NCBI GenBank assembly: GCA_005776735.1
Contig: SXOM01000035.1
Span: 1-7,212, forward strand
DNA from: Pseudomonadota bacterium
Lineage (GTDB): Bacteria; Myxococcota_A; UBA796; SXON01
Length of the DNA: 7,212 nucleotides
Reading direction: 5' to 3'
Below, piece after piece: positions 1 to 5,865 of the stretch (within the stretch, counting starts at the first letter, position 1; each line of letters begins with the position of its first letter). The notes beneath the pieces are model-generated. The model had not been told where the DNA came from and did not search any database. It saw only the letters and a list, made by a program, of their open reading frames with translations. Made by a program: the position numbers and the translations under genes.

Positions 1-830
1 GCCTCCGCCTCCCGCTCCGGCGCGCGGGGCGTCAACTGCGCCGCCACCTGCTCGACCGCGGGCGCCGGGGCCTGCACGGGGGCGTCGGGGCGGCGCGCGA
101 GGTCGGCCTGGGCGGCGGGCTCGCGCAGGCGCTTGCCGAGCTTCCGATCGCCGGTGCGCGCAGGATCTTCCTCCTCCTCGACCTCGGCCTCCCACCAGTG
201 GTGCTGGCCGCGCGTGGGCCAGATGCCGACGGCACGCGCGTCCTGGGTGACCGCTTCGATGCGCGTAGCGGCGGCGAAGAGCTCAGGCGCCGTCGTCGGG
301 TTGCACCCTTCCCCCGCGCGGGCCTCCTGCATCGCCGCAGGGTCGACGGCGGCGGCGCGCTCCTTCGGCCGGAGATCGAGCTGCTTCGGCGCCGCCTTGA
401 ACGTGGCACGGTCCGCCTCGGTTGCTTGGCGCAACAGGTCGGCGCCCCGGCCGAGATCGCCCGCACACAGCGCCTCGCCCGCCTTCCGATACAGGTGCGC
501 GGGGCCAGCCCAGCGGGACGGCTCGGGGAGAGTGATGCCCCGCTCGCCGCGCATGGTGCGTCGGAACCAGTCGCCGCGGGTCTGCAGCGCCTTCTTCTCG
601 GCGCGTTGCGCGAGCTCGATGGCCTGGAGCCGCTCGGCCACAAAGGCCAGGAGCGCGTCCCGCAGGCGGTCGTTGCCCGCGACCTTGCCGCTGAGCGCAT
701 CGTTGCCGAGCACCCGCCCGAGACGCCGGAGCTGCTCGGCCGACGCGCCCTCGAGCGCCTCGCGAACCTCGCCGCGCACCCGACGCCCGCCGCGGTCGGT
801 CGTGGAGGCGACGCTGCGCTGCCGGGCCAT
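1..830 (-). CDS. Unrecognised protein, N-terminal 276 residues, runs off left edge
   Basis: Reading the minus strand from the ATG at 830-828, the frame stays open to the window edge, giving at least 276 residues with G or C at most third codon positions, so I take it as a real gene cut by the window. The N-terminus is basic (MARQRSVASTTDRGGRR). Residues about 25-85 look helical and contain RRLGRVLGNDALSG, which loosely resembles the LGNxAL-type motifs I recall from DUF4157-type proteins near eCIS loci; that is a weak resemblance from memory. Residues about 87-150 include a GDWFRR segment and a probable helical pair (HLYRKAGEALCAGDLGRGAD). Residues about 205-225 hold a WPTRGQHHWWEAEVEEEEDP patch, followed by a low-complexity Ala/Pro/Arg/Glu stretch to the edge that looks like a linker. 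No signal peptide or membrane segment is seen. It is divergent from the tail genes, and its Shine-Dalgarno is weak (AGAAG region). An eCIS-associated accessory protein or cargo is possible but unproven. Confidence 0.72.
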   Translation of the reverse strand, partial: MARQRSVASTTDRGGRRVRGEVREALEGASAEQLRRLGRVLGNDALSGKVAGNDRLRDALLAFVAERLQAIELAQRAEKKALQTRGDWFRRTMRGERGITLPEPSRWAGPAHLYRKAGEALCAGDLGRGADLLRQATEADRATFKAAPKQLDLRPKERAAAVDPAAMQEARAGEGCNPTTAPELFAAATRIEAVTQDARAVGIWPTRGQHHWWEAEVEEEEDPARTGDRKLGKRLREPAAQADLARRPDAPVQAPAPAVEQVAAQLTPRAPEREAE

Positions 831-886
831 GACGATCTTCTATCCGCGCCCTTGCGGCTCGGCGCGGCGCGATACGATCGCGGCGC
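831..886. promoter_or_regulatory. Divergent intergenic spacer, presumed promoter region for both directions
   Basis: This 56-bp spacer separates the leftward gene (start 830) from the rightward tail gene run (start 887), so promoters for both directions should lie here or in the adjacent coding ends. On the plus strand a TTGCGG (852-857) and a TACGAT (873-878) are spaced 15 bp apart, a poor sigma-70 match. On the minus strand I see no convincing boxes. The right half holds a perfect short inverted repeat, listed separately. The promoter role is inferred from gene orientation, not from strong motifs. Confidence 0.4.
868..882. repeat. Perfect 6-bp inverted repeat, 3-nt spacer, possible operator
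   Basis: CGCGAT (868-873), ACG (874-876) and ATCGCG (877-882) form a perfect 15-bp dyad that ends four bases before the start codon at 887. Its place between divergent genes and over a possible -10-like TACGAT suits a repressor or activator site. A 6-bp arm can arise by chance in such GC-rich DNA, so this is a candidate only. Confidence 0.3.
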
Positions 887-1330
887 ATGCGATTCGACCC
901 CCGTCGCCGCCTCGACCGCCGGATGCCCGGCGCAGACGTGCGGCCCGGCTCGACGTTGCGCCTGCACCTCGACGAAGCGCGTCCGGAACCGGCAGATCCG
1001 GTCCCGGCGCGCGACCAGCGCGTCGTCCGCGAGGTCCAGGTCCGCGCCCCGCAGCGCCTCGCCACGCCGGGGCCCAACGCGCCACAGCTCATTCGCCTGG
1101 TGCGCACGCCGTTCGCGATGTCCGGTGCGCGTCCCCTCCGCCAGGAGCTCGTTCCTCCCTCGCCCACCGCCGAGCCGCGGCCCGCGTTCGGCGACGCGCT
1201 GCGCGAGGCGGTTGCGGACTGGCCCGAGGCGCGGTCTACTCCCGTCGTGCAGCCCCGCCCCCGCGCCTTCGCCCCGCGTCCGTCCCAGGCGCAGGTCGTG
1301 CCCCCGCTCCCGGCGGAGCGCACCCGATGA
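887..1330 (+). CDS. Hypothetical Pro/Arg-rich protein, first gene of the tail run
   Basis: This 147-residue protein is not one I recognise. Third codon positions are strongly G/C throughout, unlike the overlapping alternative frames, and its TGA overlaps the next ATG as ATGA (1327-1330), so translation is probably coupled to the DUF4255-like gene. The first 60 residues are rich in Arg and Asp (MRFDPRRRLDRRMPGADVRP at the start). The middle has a possible ordered stretch, PQLIRLVRTPFAMSG (about 66-80). Residues 86-147 are Pro-rich (SPTAEPRPAFGDAL, then PRPRAFAPRPSQAQVVPPLP) and probably disordered. No signal peptide, membrane helix or catalytic motif is visible. Position suggests an accessory or assembly protein. 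The start has no clear Shine-Dalgarno and lies just after the dyad, so a later start is possible; in-frame ATG codons occur at residues 13 and 78. Confidence 0.6.
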   Translation: MRFDPRRRLDRRMPGADVRPGSTLRLHLDEARPEPADPVPARDQRVVREVQVRAPQRLATPGPNAPQLIRLVRTPFAMSGARPLRQELVPPSPTAEPRPAFGDALREAVADWPEARSTPVVQPRPRAFAPRPSQAQVVPPLPAERTR

Positions 1331-2202
1331 CCCCGGCCGAACGTGCGGAGCTCCTCGCCGCGGCCGGCCCGGCGTCCGGCCGCAGCATCATCGGCGAGAC
1401 GACCGAGGCGATGCACAAGTTCCTGGTCGACGGGTACAACCTCGGCGGCCAGCCCCCCCGGCTGGAAGAGGACCTGAAGTTCGTCCCCAAGGACCGCGAG
1501 GAGGTCGTGTACATCTACATGTACCGCCTCGCGCAGAACGCCTCTCTGCTCAACAGCAAGCGCCATCGCCAGGCGCCGGTCTTCGTCAAGGCCGACGCCT
1601 CCGAGGGCGAGGTGTACTTCCACCGGCCGCCGCTCCTGCTCGACCTGTTCTACCTGGTCGCGGTGCACAGCAAGTTCCGCAGCGACGCCGAGCGCCTGAT
1701 GGGCTGGTTGTTGGTGCGCCTCAACGAGGCCACGCACCTCATCCACCGCCCGCGCCGCTTCGTGCTCCCCGACGGGCGCGAGGTCGACAGCCTCGGGCGC
1801 ACCTACGACCCCGCGTGCTTCACCGGACAGGCGCCGAACGAAGACGACGACGCGCCGGCCGACGACGGGCTGCTCGTCGAGAAGGTTTCGCTCGCCCTCA
1901 CCGACGATCTCACCGTCGGCGACGCCATCAATCTCTTCACCCTCCACGAAGCGCCGTACCGTCCTTTCTTGACGTACCGGGCGCGCGTGGCGTTAGATGG
2001 ACCACTGTACAAGAGTGCGGGCGGCTCGACCGTTCGCATGGGCCGGCTCTCCTCCACCTCGCCCCCGGCGGATGGTGGGGGGTCGTCCCGTAACGGGCGT
2101 ATCCGTCCCGGAGCGCCTCCCCCAAAGCCGCGCACGCCCCCCGGGCCGACCGCGCACTTCTTCCGCAAGAACGCGGATTCTGACCAAGACTCGGAGGACT
2201 GA
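1327..2202 (+). CDS. DUF4255 (Pvc16/Afp16-like) tail terminator family protein
   Basis: The product has 291 residues. In Afp/PVC particles the homologue (Afp16/Pvc16) caps the end of the tube and sheath and sets tail completion. The family signature is visible: VYIYMYRLAQNASLLN (about 61-76), then the hallmark RPPLLLDLFYLVAVHSKF (100-117), followed by AERLMGWLLVRLNEATHLIH (121-140). A later part, LVEKVSLALTDDLTVGDAI (183-201) and PFLTYRARVALDGPLY (213-228), fits the end of the domain. Residues 229-291 are a Ser/Gly/Pro-rich tail (for example RPGAPPPKPRTPPGPTAHFF) and are probably disordered; that tail is longer than I expect for the family. The ATG at 1327 is chosen because it overlaps the upstream stop as ATGA, has a GGAG about 10 bases upstream and keeps the domain whole. 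The frame stays open much further upstream, but out-of-frame-like codon use there argues against an earlier start. Six bases separate it from the sheath gene. Confidence 0.88.
   Translation: MTPAERAELLAAAGPASGRSIIGETTEAMHKFLVDGYNLGGQPPRLEEDLKFVPKDREEVVYIYMYRLAQNASLLNSKRHRQAPVFVKADASEGEVYFHRPPLLLDLFYLVAVHSKFRSDAERLMGWLLVRLNEATHLIHRPRRFVLPDGREVDSLGRTYDPACFTGQAPNEDDDAPADDGLLVEKVSLALTDDLTVGDAINLFTLHEAPYRPFLTYRARVALDGPLYKSAGGSTVRMGRLSSTSPPADGGGSSRNGRIRPGAPPPKPRTPPGPTAHFFRKNADSDQDSED
1969..1998 (+). promoter_or_regulatory. Weak candidate internal promoter ahead of the sheath gene
   Basis: TTGACG (1969-1974, five of six matches to TTGACA) is followed after 18 bp by TTAGAT (1993-1998, three of six matches to TATAAT). 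It lies inside the 3' part of the DUF4255-like gene, about 210 bp before the major sheath start. It stands out in GC-rich DNA, but the TTGACG also encodes the leucine and threonine of the PFLTYR motif, so it may be only coding sequence. Confidence 0.15.
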
Positions 2203-2208
2203 CAGGTC

Positions 2209-4008
2209 ATGGACTACCACACCCCAGGCGTATACATCCGCGAAGTCGACAGCGGCGCCAAGCCGATCGCGTCGGTCTCGACGAGCATCCCCGGCTTCAT
2301 CGGCCTCTTCAACTTCAAGCCGCCGATCGACGCCACGGCCGTCACCGGCTCCAACGGCAAGCGCCAGCTCCGCGGCAAGGTCCCGCCCCAGCTCATCGAC
2401 GAGAAGGGCAACGTCAAGGGCGACGCGGTCGAGGCCACCACGGCGCTCACCACCGCGATGAAGCTCGACCGCAAGGCGGTGCGCGACGTCAAGAAGTACT
2501 TCGAGCTGTACGGCGCGCCCAAGGCTGGCGCCGGCGCCCCGAAGTTCGAGGCGGGCACCAAGGGCAAGGTCAAGATCTCCTGGGCCGAGAAGACGATGGA
2601 GGTCCCCGAGATCTCCATGAGCGTCGAGGGCAAGGTGGTCTCCGACTCCGACGAGGCGGTCGAGAAGCTGCTCAACAGCCTGCACGAGACCTTCCCGCTC
2701 GACAAGGCCCAGCCCAAGACCGCCGCCGACGTGCTCGGCGCCTACGGCTACGAGGTCAAGGGCACCGCGGGCAGCGCGATGCGCAGCGAGTACTCGGTGC
2801 CGCCGGTGGCGATCACCAACAAGGCGGAGTTCTTCCGCTGGCTCCAGAGCTACTTCGCGCAGTACCTGATCGAGACCCGCCCGGTCGAAGAGCTCGTCGG
2901 AAAGAGCTTCAACAACCCCGACGACGCGGCCGACGCGGTGTACGAAGCCCTCAACAGCGACGACGCGCTCAAGGCGGAGTTCCGCGACTGGCTCAGCCAG
3001 CCGACGAACTTCAACTTCGTGGCCGGCGTCAACGGCTTCTTCGATAACGGCGGCGGCAAGTGCTACGTCTACCTGATGGGCACCCAGGACACCGAGTGCT
3101 CCATCCGTGAGAACCAGGCCGACAAGCTCGGGCTCTACGCGTTCGACGACGTGGACGACATCGCGCTCATGGTCGCCCCGGGCCTCACGCCCACCCAGCA
3201 GAAGGAGATGCTCGAGCTCTGCGAGGTCCGCAAGGACCGCTTCGCGATCCTCGACGGCCCGATCGTGTCCGACGGCAACATGGACATCCCGGCGTCCAAC
3301 AAGGGCTACGGCGCCATCTACGTGCCGTGGGTCAAGGTCACCAAGCCGAGCTGGTTCACGGGCAACCAGGAGCACATCAAGATCACCGGCCCCAACCGGC
3401 GCAAGCTGATGAAGGCCGAGCGCAACGAGCTCTACGTCCCGCCGAGCGGCCACATCGCCGGGCTCTACGCCCGCGTCGACGGCGAGCGCGGCGTGCACAA
3501 GGCGCCCGCCAACGAGATCCTGATGGGGATCACCGGCCTCACCCAGAACATCAACCGTCTGGAGCAGGGCCAGTACAACGACCGCGGCATCAACGTCGTC
3601 CGCATCTTCAAGGACCGCGGCATCCGCGTGTGGGGCGCCCGTACCCTCGGCACGGCCTCCGACCCGTCCTGGAAGTACATCAACGTCCGCCGTCTCTTCA
3701 TCATGGTCGAGCAGTCGATCATGCTGGGCAGCCAGTGGGCCGTGTTCGAGCCGAACGACCACACCCTGTGGAAGAAGATCACCCGCGACCTCCGTGCGTA
3801 CCTCATGCGCGTGTGGCGGTCCGGCGCGCTCTTCGGCACCACGGCCGAAGAGGCGTTCTACGTCAAGTGCGACGACGAGACCAACCCGCGCTACCTCATC
3901 GACGCGGGCCAGGTCAACATCCAGATCGGCATCTGCCCGGTCAAGCCGGCCGAGTTCGTGATCTTCAGCATCGGTCAGTGGGACGGCGGCGCTCTGATCG
4001 AAGAGTAG
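2209..4008 (+). CDS. Contractile tail sheath protein, long form with N-terminal insertion
   Basis: This 599-residue protein is a phage/eCIS tail sheath subunit, which polymerises around the tube and contracts to drive it out. The N-terminal handle YHTPGVYIREVDSGAKPI (3-20) and TSIPGFIGLF (25-34) are typical sheath features. The sheath fold resumes with PPVAITNKAEFFRW (198-211) and NGFFDNGGGKCYVY (275-288). The conserved C-terminal part follows: RGIRVWGARTL (470-480), KYINVRRLFIMVEQSI (489-504), QWAVFEPND (509-517), ALFGTTAEEAFYVKCDDETN (540-559) and CPVKPAEFVIFSI (576-588). Between residues 35 and 197 lies an extra stretch of about 160 residues, including a Gly/Ala/Pro linker (104-118) and a probably beta-rich part, KGKVKISWAEKTMEVPE (118-134); residues 222-265 look like a second, helical insertion. 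Eukaryotic-type or enzymatic motifs are absent. The start has GGAGGA 11 bases upstream and ACAGG closer in. A hairpin follows the stop. It is probably the major sheath subunit. Confidence 0.96.
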   Translation: MDYHTPGVYIREVDSGAKPIASVSTSIPGFIGLFNFKPPIDATAVTGSNGKRQLRGKVPPQLIDEKGNVKGDAVEATTALTTAMKLDRKAVRDVKKYFELYGAPKAGAGAPKFEAGTKGKVKISWAEKTMEVPEISMSVEGKVVSDSDEAVEKLLNSLHETFPLDKAQPKTAADVLGAYGYEVKGTAGSAMRSEYSVPPVAITNKAEFFRWLQSYFAQYLIETRPVEELVGKSFNNPDDAADAVYEALNSDDALKAEFRDWLSQPTNFNFVAGVNGFFDNGGGKCYVYLMGTQDTECSIRENQADKLGLYAFDDVDDIALMVAPGLTPTQQKEMLELCEVRKDRFAILDGPIVSDGNMDIPASNKGYGAIYVPWVKVTKPSWFTGNQEHIKITGPNRRKLMKAERNELYVPPSGHIAGLYARVDGERGVHKAPANEILMGITGLTQNINRLEQGQYNDRGINVVRIFKDRGIRVWGARTLGTASDPSWKYINVRRLFIMVEQSIMLGSQWAVFEPNDHTLWKKITRDLRAYLMRVWRSGALFGTTAEEAFYVKCDDETNPRYLIDAGQVNIQIGICPVKPAEFVIFSIGQWDGGALIEE

Positions 4009-4035
4009 CCGTCGGCCAACGCCGATGATCTTGGG

Positions 4036-4063
4036 ACGGGGGAGGGCTGACGCCCTCCCCCGT
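4036..4063 (+). terminator. Perfect 12-bp hairpin after the major sheath gene (attenuator or 3'-end stabiliser)
   Basis: Left arm 4036-4047 (ACGGGGGAGGGC), loop TGAC (4048-4051) and right arm 4052-4063 (GCCCTCCCCCGT) form a perfect, very GC-rich stem 28 bases after the sheath stop. No T-run follows; instead there is a pyrimidine-rich tract (about 4069-4087, with CCCCCTCCCCTCCC). It is therefore not a classic intrinsic terminator. A partial terminator, a processing stop or a stem protecting the sheath mRNA end would all fit, and would raise sheath over downstream products. This 97-bp spacer (4009-4105) is the largest gap inside the gene run. Confidence 0.6.
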
Positions 4064-4105
4064 AACGCCCCCTCCCCTCCCTTCCCGCAGTTACCCGAGG
4101 ACGCC

Positions 4106-4477
4106 GTGGCTTCCGACTTCAAGACCGAGTACGAGTTCATCCTCCCGCGCGGGTACGTCGACAAGGACGGGGTCCTGCACCGCGAAGGCGTGATGCGTCT
4201 GGCCAACGCCAAGGACGAGATCACCCCGCTCACCGACATGCGCGTGCAGCGCAATCGGGCCTACCTCATCATCGTGCTCCTCTCGCGCGTCGTGACCCGT
4301 CTGGGCACGCTCAACGAGGTCAACACCGGCACGGTCGAAAACCTCTTCGCGGGCGACCTCCGCTTCCTCGAAGAGATGTACAACCGAATCAACGAAGACG
4401 AAGCCACCATCACGGTGAGCTGCCCCGAGTGCGGGGCCAAGTTCGAGAAGGAGTTCGGACGCCTGGGGGAATCGTAA
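4106..4477 (+). CDS. Phage tail assembly chaperone-like protein (TAC_7 / Mu gp41-like), GTG start
   Basis: The product has 123 residues. From memory it matches the family annotated as phage tail assembly protein (Phage_TAC_7, phage Mu gp41-like), whose members help tail proteins assemble and are not thought to stay in the finished particle. Visible family features are FKTEYEFILPRGYVDKDG (5-22), HREGVMRLANAKDEITPL (25-42), RAYLIIVLLSRVVTRLG (51-67) and ENLFAGDLRFLEEMYNRIN (78-96). Near the end is a single CxxC (Cys106 and Cys109 in SCPECGAKFE), a half zinc-ribbon motif. I choose GTG at 4106 because MASDFKTEYEF matches where the family begins and GAGG lies five bases upstream; the ATG at 4025 would add 27 non-family residues read through the hairpin and pyrimidine tract. 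The C-terminus ends at a G-run that may serve as a -1 frameshift site into the DUF6760-like frame. Confidence 0.88.
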   Translation: MASDFKTEYEFILPRGYVDKDGVLHREGVMRLANAKDEITPLTDMRVQRNRAYLIIVLLSRVVTRLGTLNEVNTGTVENLFAGDLRFLEEMYNRINEDEATITVSCPECGAKFEKEFGRLGES

Positions 4478-4632
4478 GCTACCCCTTGGAGAACATCTTC
4501 AAGGAGGTAGCCTTCGTCGCCTACCACTTCCACTGGGCAAAGGACGTCATCCTCGAAATGTCGCACAAGGAGCGGCACGCGTGGGTGAAGGAGATCTCCA
4601 CGATCAACGAGAAGATCAACGCCCCCCGCTAA
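4429..4632 (+). CDS. DUF6760-like short protein, probably the frameshift extension of the chaperone
   Basis: The recognisable part begins about 4477: SYPLENIFKEVAFVAYHFHW, then a downstream Met, then ERHAWVKEISTINEKIN. This fits the small eCIS-associated family I know as DUF6760 (typically YP, EVA, YHFHW, ER..W.EEI..IN). The pattern of FHW, a Met about ten residues on, then ER/EL..W also recalls phage P2 GpE', the frameshifted end of P2 gpE (from memory). The only standard in-frame start that keeps the whole domain is the GTG at 4429, which gives 67 residues and overlaps the chaperone by 49 bases. Codons 4429-4470 in this frame have poor third-position GC while the chaperone frame is good there; from 4471 onward this frame becomes good. 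That pattern favours entry by a -1 shift near 4465-4470 over initiation at 4429. A TTG at 4486 is another start, but it would remove the SYP segment. The domain call is confident; the start is not. Confidence 0.75.
   Translation: MRGQVREGVRTPGGIVSYPLENIFKEVAFVAYHFHWAKDVILEMSHKERHAWVKEISTINEKINAPR
4465..4511 (+). other. Candidate programmed -1 ribosomal frameshift signal
   Basis: A run of five G (4465-4469) is read in the chaperone frame as CTG GGG GAA. A slip of one base back on GGG keeps full glycine pairing and enters the DUF6760-like frame. Eight bases after the G-run, GCTACC (4478-4483) pairs with GGTAGC (4506-4511) and CCTT (4484-4487) pairs with AAGG (4501-4504), with A4505 bulged and a 13-nt loop: a 10-bp stem at a distance usual for -1 stimulators. 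The shifted product would be 121 chaperone residues plus 54 extension residues, 175 in all. The heptamer GGGGGAA is not a perfect X XXY YYZ site, so efficiency is uncertain. The chaperone stop (4475-4477) lies between slip site and stem. Confidence 0.5.
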
Positions 4633-4641
4633 CGACTGAGC

Positions 4642-5829
4642 ATGCGCCCCGGAATCCTGATCCAGCACAACTCGACCCCGCAACGTGCGCGTGCGCTCGT
4701 TCGTTGCGACATCGCGGGGTTGATCGGGTTCGTCTTCCGCAGTCGGTGGCCCGCCGAGGCGACGGCGGGCGACTTCATCCAGATTCCGCTCCGGCGATGG
4801 GAGGAGCTCAGCGCCCACCCGCAGCACGACCTCGTCGACCCGGTCACCCGCCGGGCGGTGCGCTCGTTCTTCGAGAACGGCGGCGACGAGCTTCACGTCT
4901 TCGTCGCGTGCGTGGAGGACGAGTCCGCGCTTCACGGCGCTGGCCTCGCGGAGGGTGTCCTCGCGCCGCTCTTCGAGCGCCTGCGGGTCGAGGAGGACAT
5001 CGCCCTGTTGGCGGTGCCGGTGCTCGCCTACATGCGCTGCGAAGTGAGCCGGCTCGGCCGGGTCAGCTGGCGTGGCGAGGCCCTGGTGGACGAGCTGCTC
5101 GCACACTGCCGCCAGATGAACAACCGGTTCCTCGTGCTCGACGCCCCGCGCGGCCTGCACGGCGAGCTCCTGGGGCGGTGGTTCGAGGAGTTTCGGGCGC
5201 GCGACCCGGGCACGCGCTCGTGGGGCGCGGTCTACTACCCCTTCCTGATGGCCGGCGACGAGTGCTTCCCGCCGTCCGGGGCGATGCTCGGCGTGTACGC
5301 GCGCATGGAGCGCGAACGCCAGCCCACGGGCATCGCCTGGCCCCCGGCCAACGTCACGGTCCGCGGCGCCACGCACACCGAAGTGGAGATGGACTGGAGC
5401 GAGGTCGGCGCGGTGGGCGAGCTCGGCATCAACCCGCTCCTGGTCGCGCCGGGGCGGGGCGTCGTCGTCTGGGGCGCGCGCACGATGTCCACCGACCCGA
5501 CGTTCACGTTCATCAACAGCCGCCGCATCGTGAGCATGGTGGGCGAACAACTGCGCCGCGACAACGAATGGGCCGTGTTCGAACCTAACGAAACCGGCCT
5601 TTGGAAGATCGTGGAGCGCGACGTCCTCGCCCGCCTGGAGCAGCTCTGGAACGCAGGATTGTTGTCGGGGGCTCGCGCGCTCGAAGAATATTCGGTAGAG
5701 TGCAATGGCTCGACCAATCCGCTCGTGGTCCGTGACCGGGGAGAGCTCCACGTCGCCGTGAAGCTCAAGCCGGTGGGGGCCACCGAACAGATTCTGATCG
5801 ATCTACGCCTCGGAGCTCCGGGCGCGTAG
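4642..5829 (+). CDS. Contractile tail sheath protein, short form
   Basis: This second sheath subunit has 395 residues and lacks the large insertion of the first. Its N-terminal part has a sheath-like CDIAGLIGFVFRSRWP (22-37), IQIPLRRWEEL (46-56) and RSFFENGGDELHVFVA (74-89), equivalent to NGFFDNGGGKCYVY in the long form. The C-terminal part closely parallels the long form: GRGVVVWGARTM (271-282), FTFINSRRIVSMVGEQL (288-304), EWAVFEPNETGLW (309-321), LEEYSVECNGSTNP (347-360) and a final strand region LHVAVKLKPVGATEQILIDL (369-388). Afp/PVC clusters also carry several sheath paralogues, and a shorter one often sits near the baseplate; that placement here is inference. The ATG at 4642 lies nine bases after the preceding stop, with only a weak GAG next to it, so translation is probably coupled to the upstream gene. 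Residues 92-118, rich in Ala, Leu and Glu, look helical. Confidence 0.93.
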   Translation: MRPGILIQHNSTPQRARALVRCDIAGLIGFVFRSRWPAEATAGDFIQIPLRRWEELSAHPQHDLVDPVTRRAVRSFFENGGDELHVFVACVEDESALHGAGLAEGVLAPLFERLRVEEDIALLAVPVLAYMRCEVSRLGRVSWRGEALVDELLAHCRQMNNRFLVLDAPRGLHGELLGRWFEEFRARDPGTRSWGAVYYPFLMAGDECFPPSGAMLGVYARMERERQPTGIAWPPANVTVRGATHTEVEMDWSEVGAVGELGINPLLVAPGRGVVVWGARTMSTDPTFTFINSRRIVSMVGEQLRRDNEWAVFEPNETGLWKIVERDVLARLEQLWNAGLLSGARALEEYSVECNGSTNPLVVRDRGELHVAVKLKPVGATEQILIDLRLGAPGA

Positions 5830-5856
5830 CGGAAAGACTGGATAGCGATCCTTCGC

Positions 5857-5861
5857 GGAGG
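5857..5861 (+). promoter_or_regulatory. Strong ribosome binding site of the tube gene
   Basis: GGAGG lies four bases before the ATG at 5866 and fixes the start, which matters because the protein has an unusual N-terminal extension that might otherwise be taken for misannotation. It is one of the strongest ribosome binding sites in the window, suited to a highly produced structural protein. The 36-bp spacer before it holds no terminator. Confidence 0.75.
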
Positions 5862-5865
5862 TCTC

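Noticed and set aside
133..1326. Upstream extension of the DUF4255-like reading frame
   Set aside because: The frame is open by chance in GC-rich DNA; its translation is Ser/Arg/Pro-rich and overlaps two better genes. The ATGA overlap at 1327 gives the natural start.
283..1947. 554-codon minus-strand frame, and a 631-codon plus frame at 198-2093
   Set aside because: Both cross several real genes in other frames, with Arg/Pro-rich translations lacking any domain; only the leftward 830-1 frame and the plus frames at 887 and 1327 show coding bias.
4025..4105. ATG at 4025 as the start of the chaperone gene
   Set aside because: It would read through the hairpin and pyrimidine tract and add residues absent from the family; GTG at 4106 has GAGG upstream and matches the family N-terminus.
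1993..4254. 753-codon open frame on the minus strand opposite the long sheath gene
   Set aside because: It is the antisense shadow of a high-GC gene: repetitive Leu/Val/Asp/Arg/Glu-rich translation with no domain, opposite a clear sheath protein.
4501..4508. Perfect AAGGAGGT Shine-Dalgarno sequence
   Set aside because: No start codon follows at a usable distance; it encodes the FKEV residues of the DUF6760-like domain and forms one arm of the predicted stem.
5662..5691. TTGTCG ... GAATAT promoter-like pair before the tube gene
   Set aside because: Both boxes match poorly (GAATAT three of six) and lie in conserved sheath coding sequence.
4261..5751. 496-codon minus-strand open frame opposite the short sheath gene
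   Set aside because: Shadow frame with Arg/Ala/His-rich low-complexity translation; the plus strand encodes a recognisable sheath protein.
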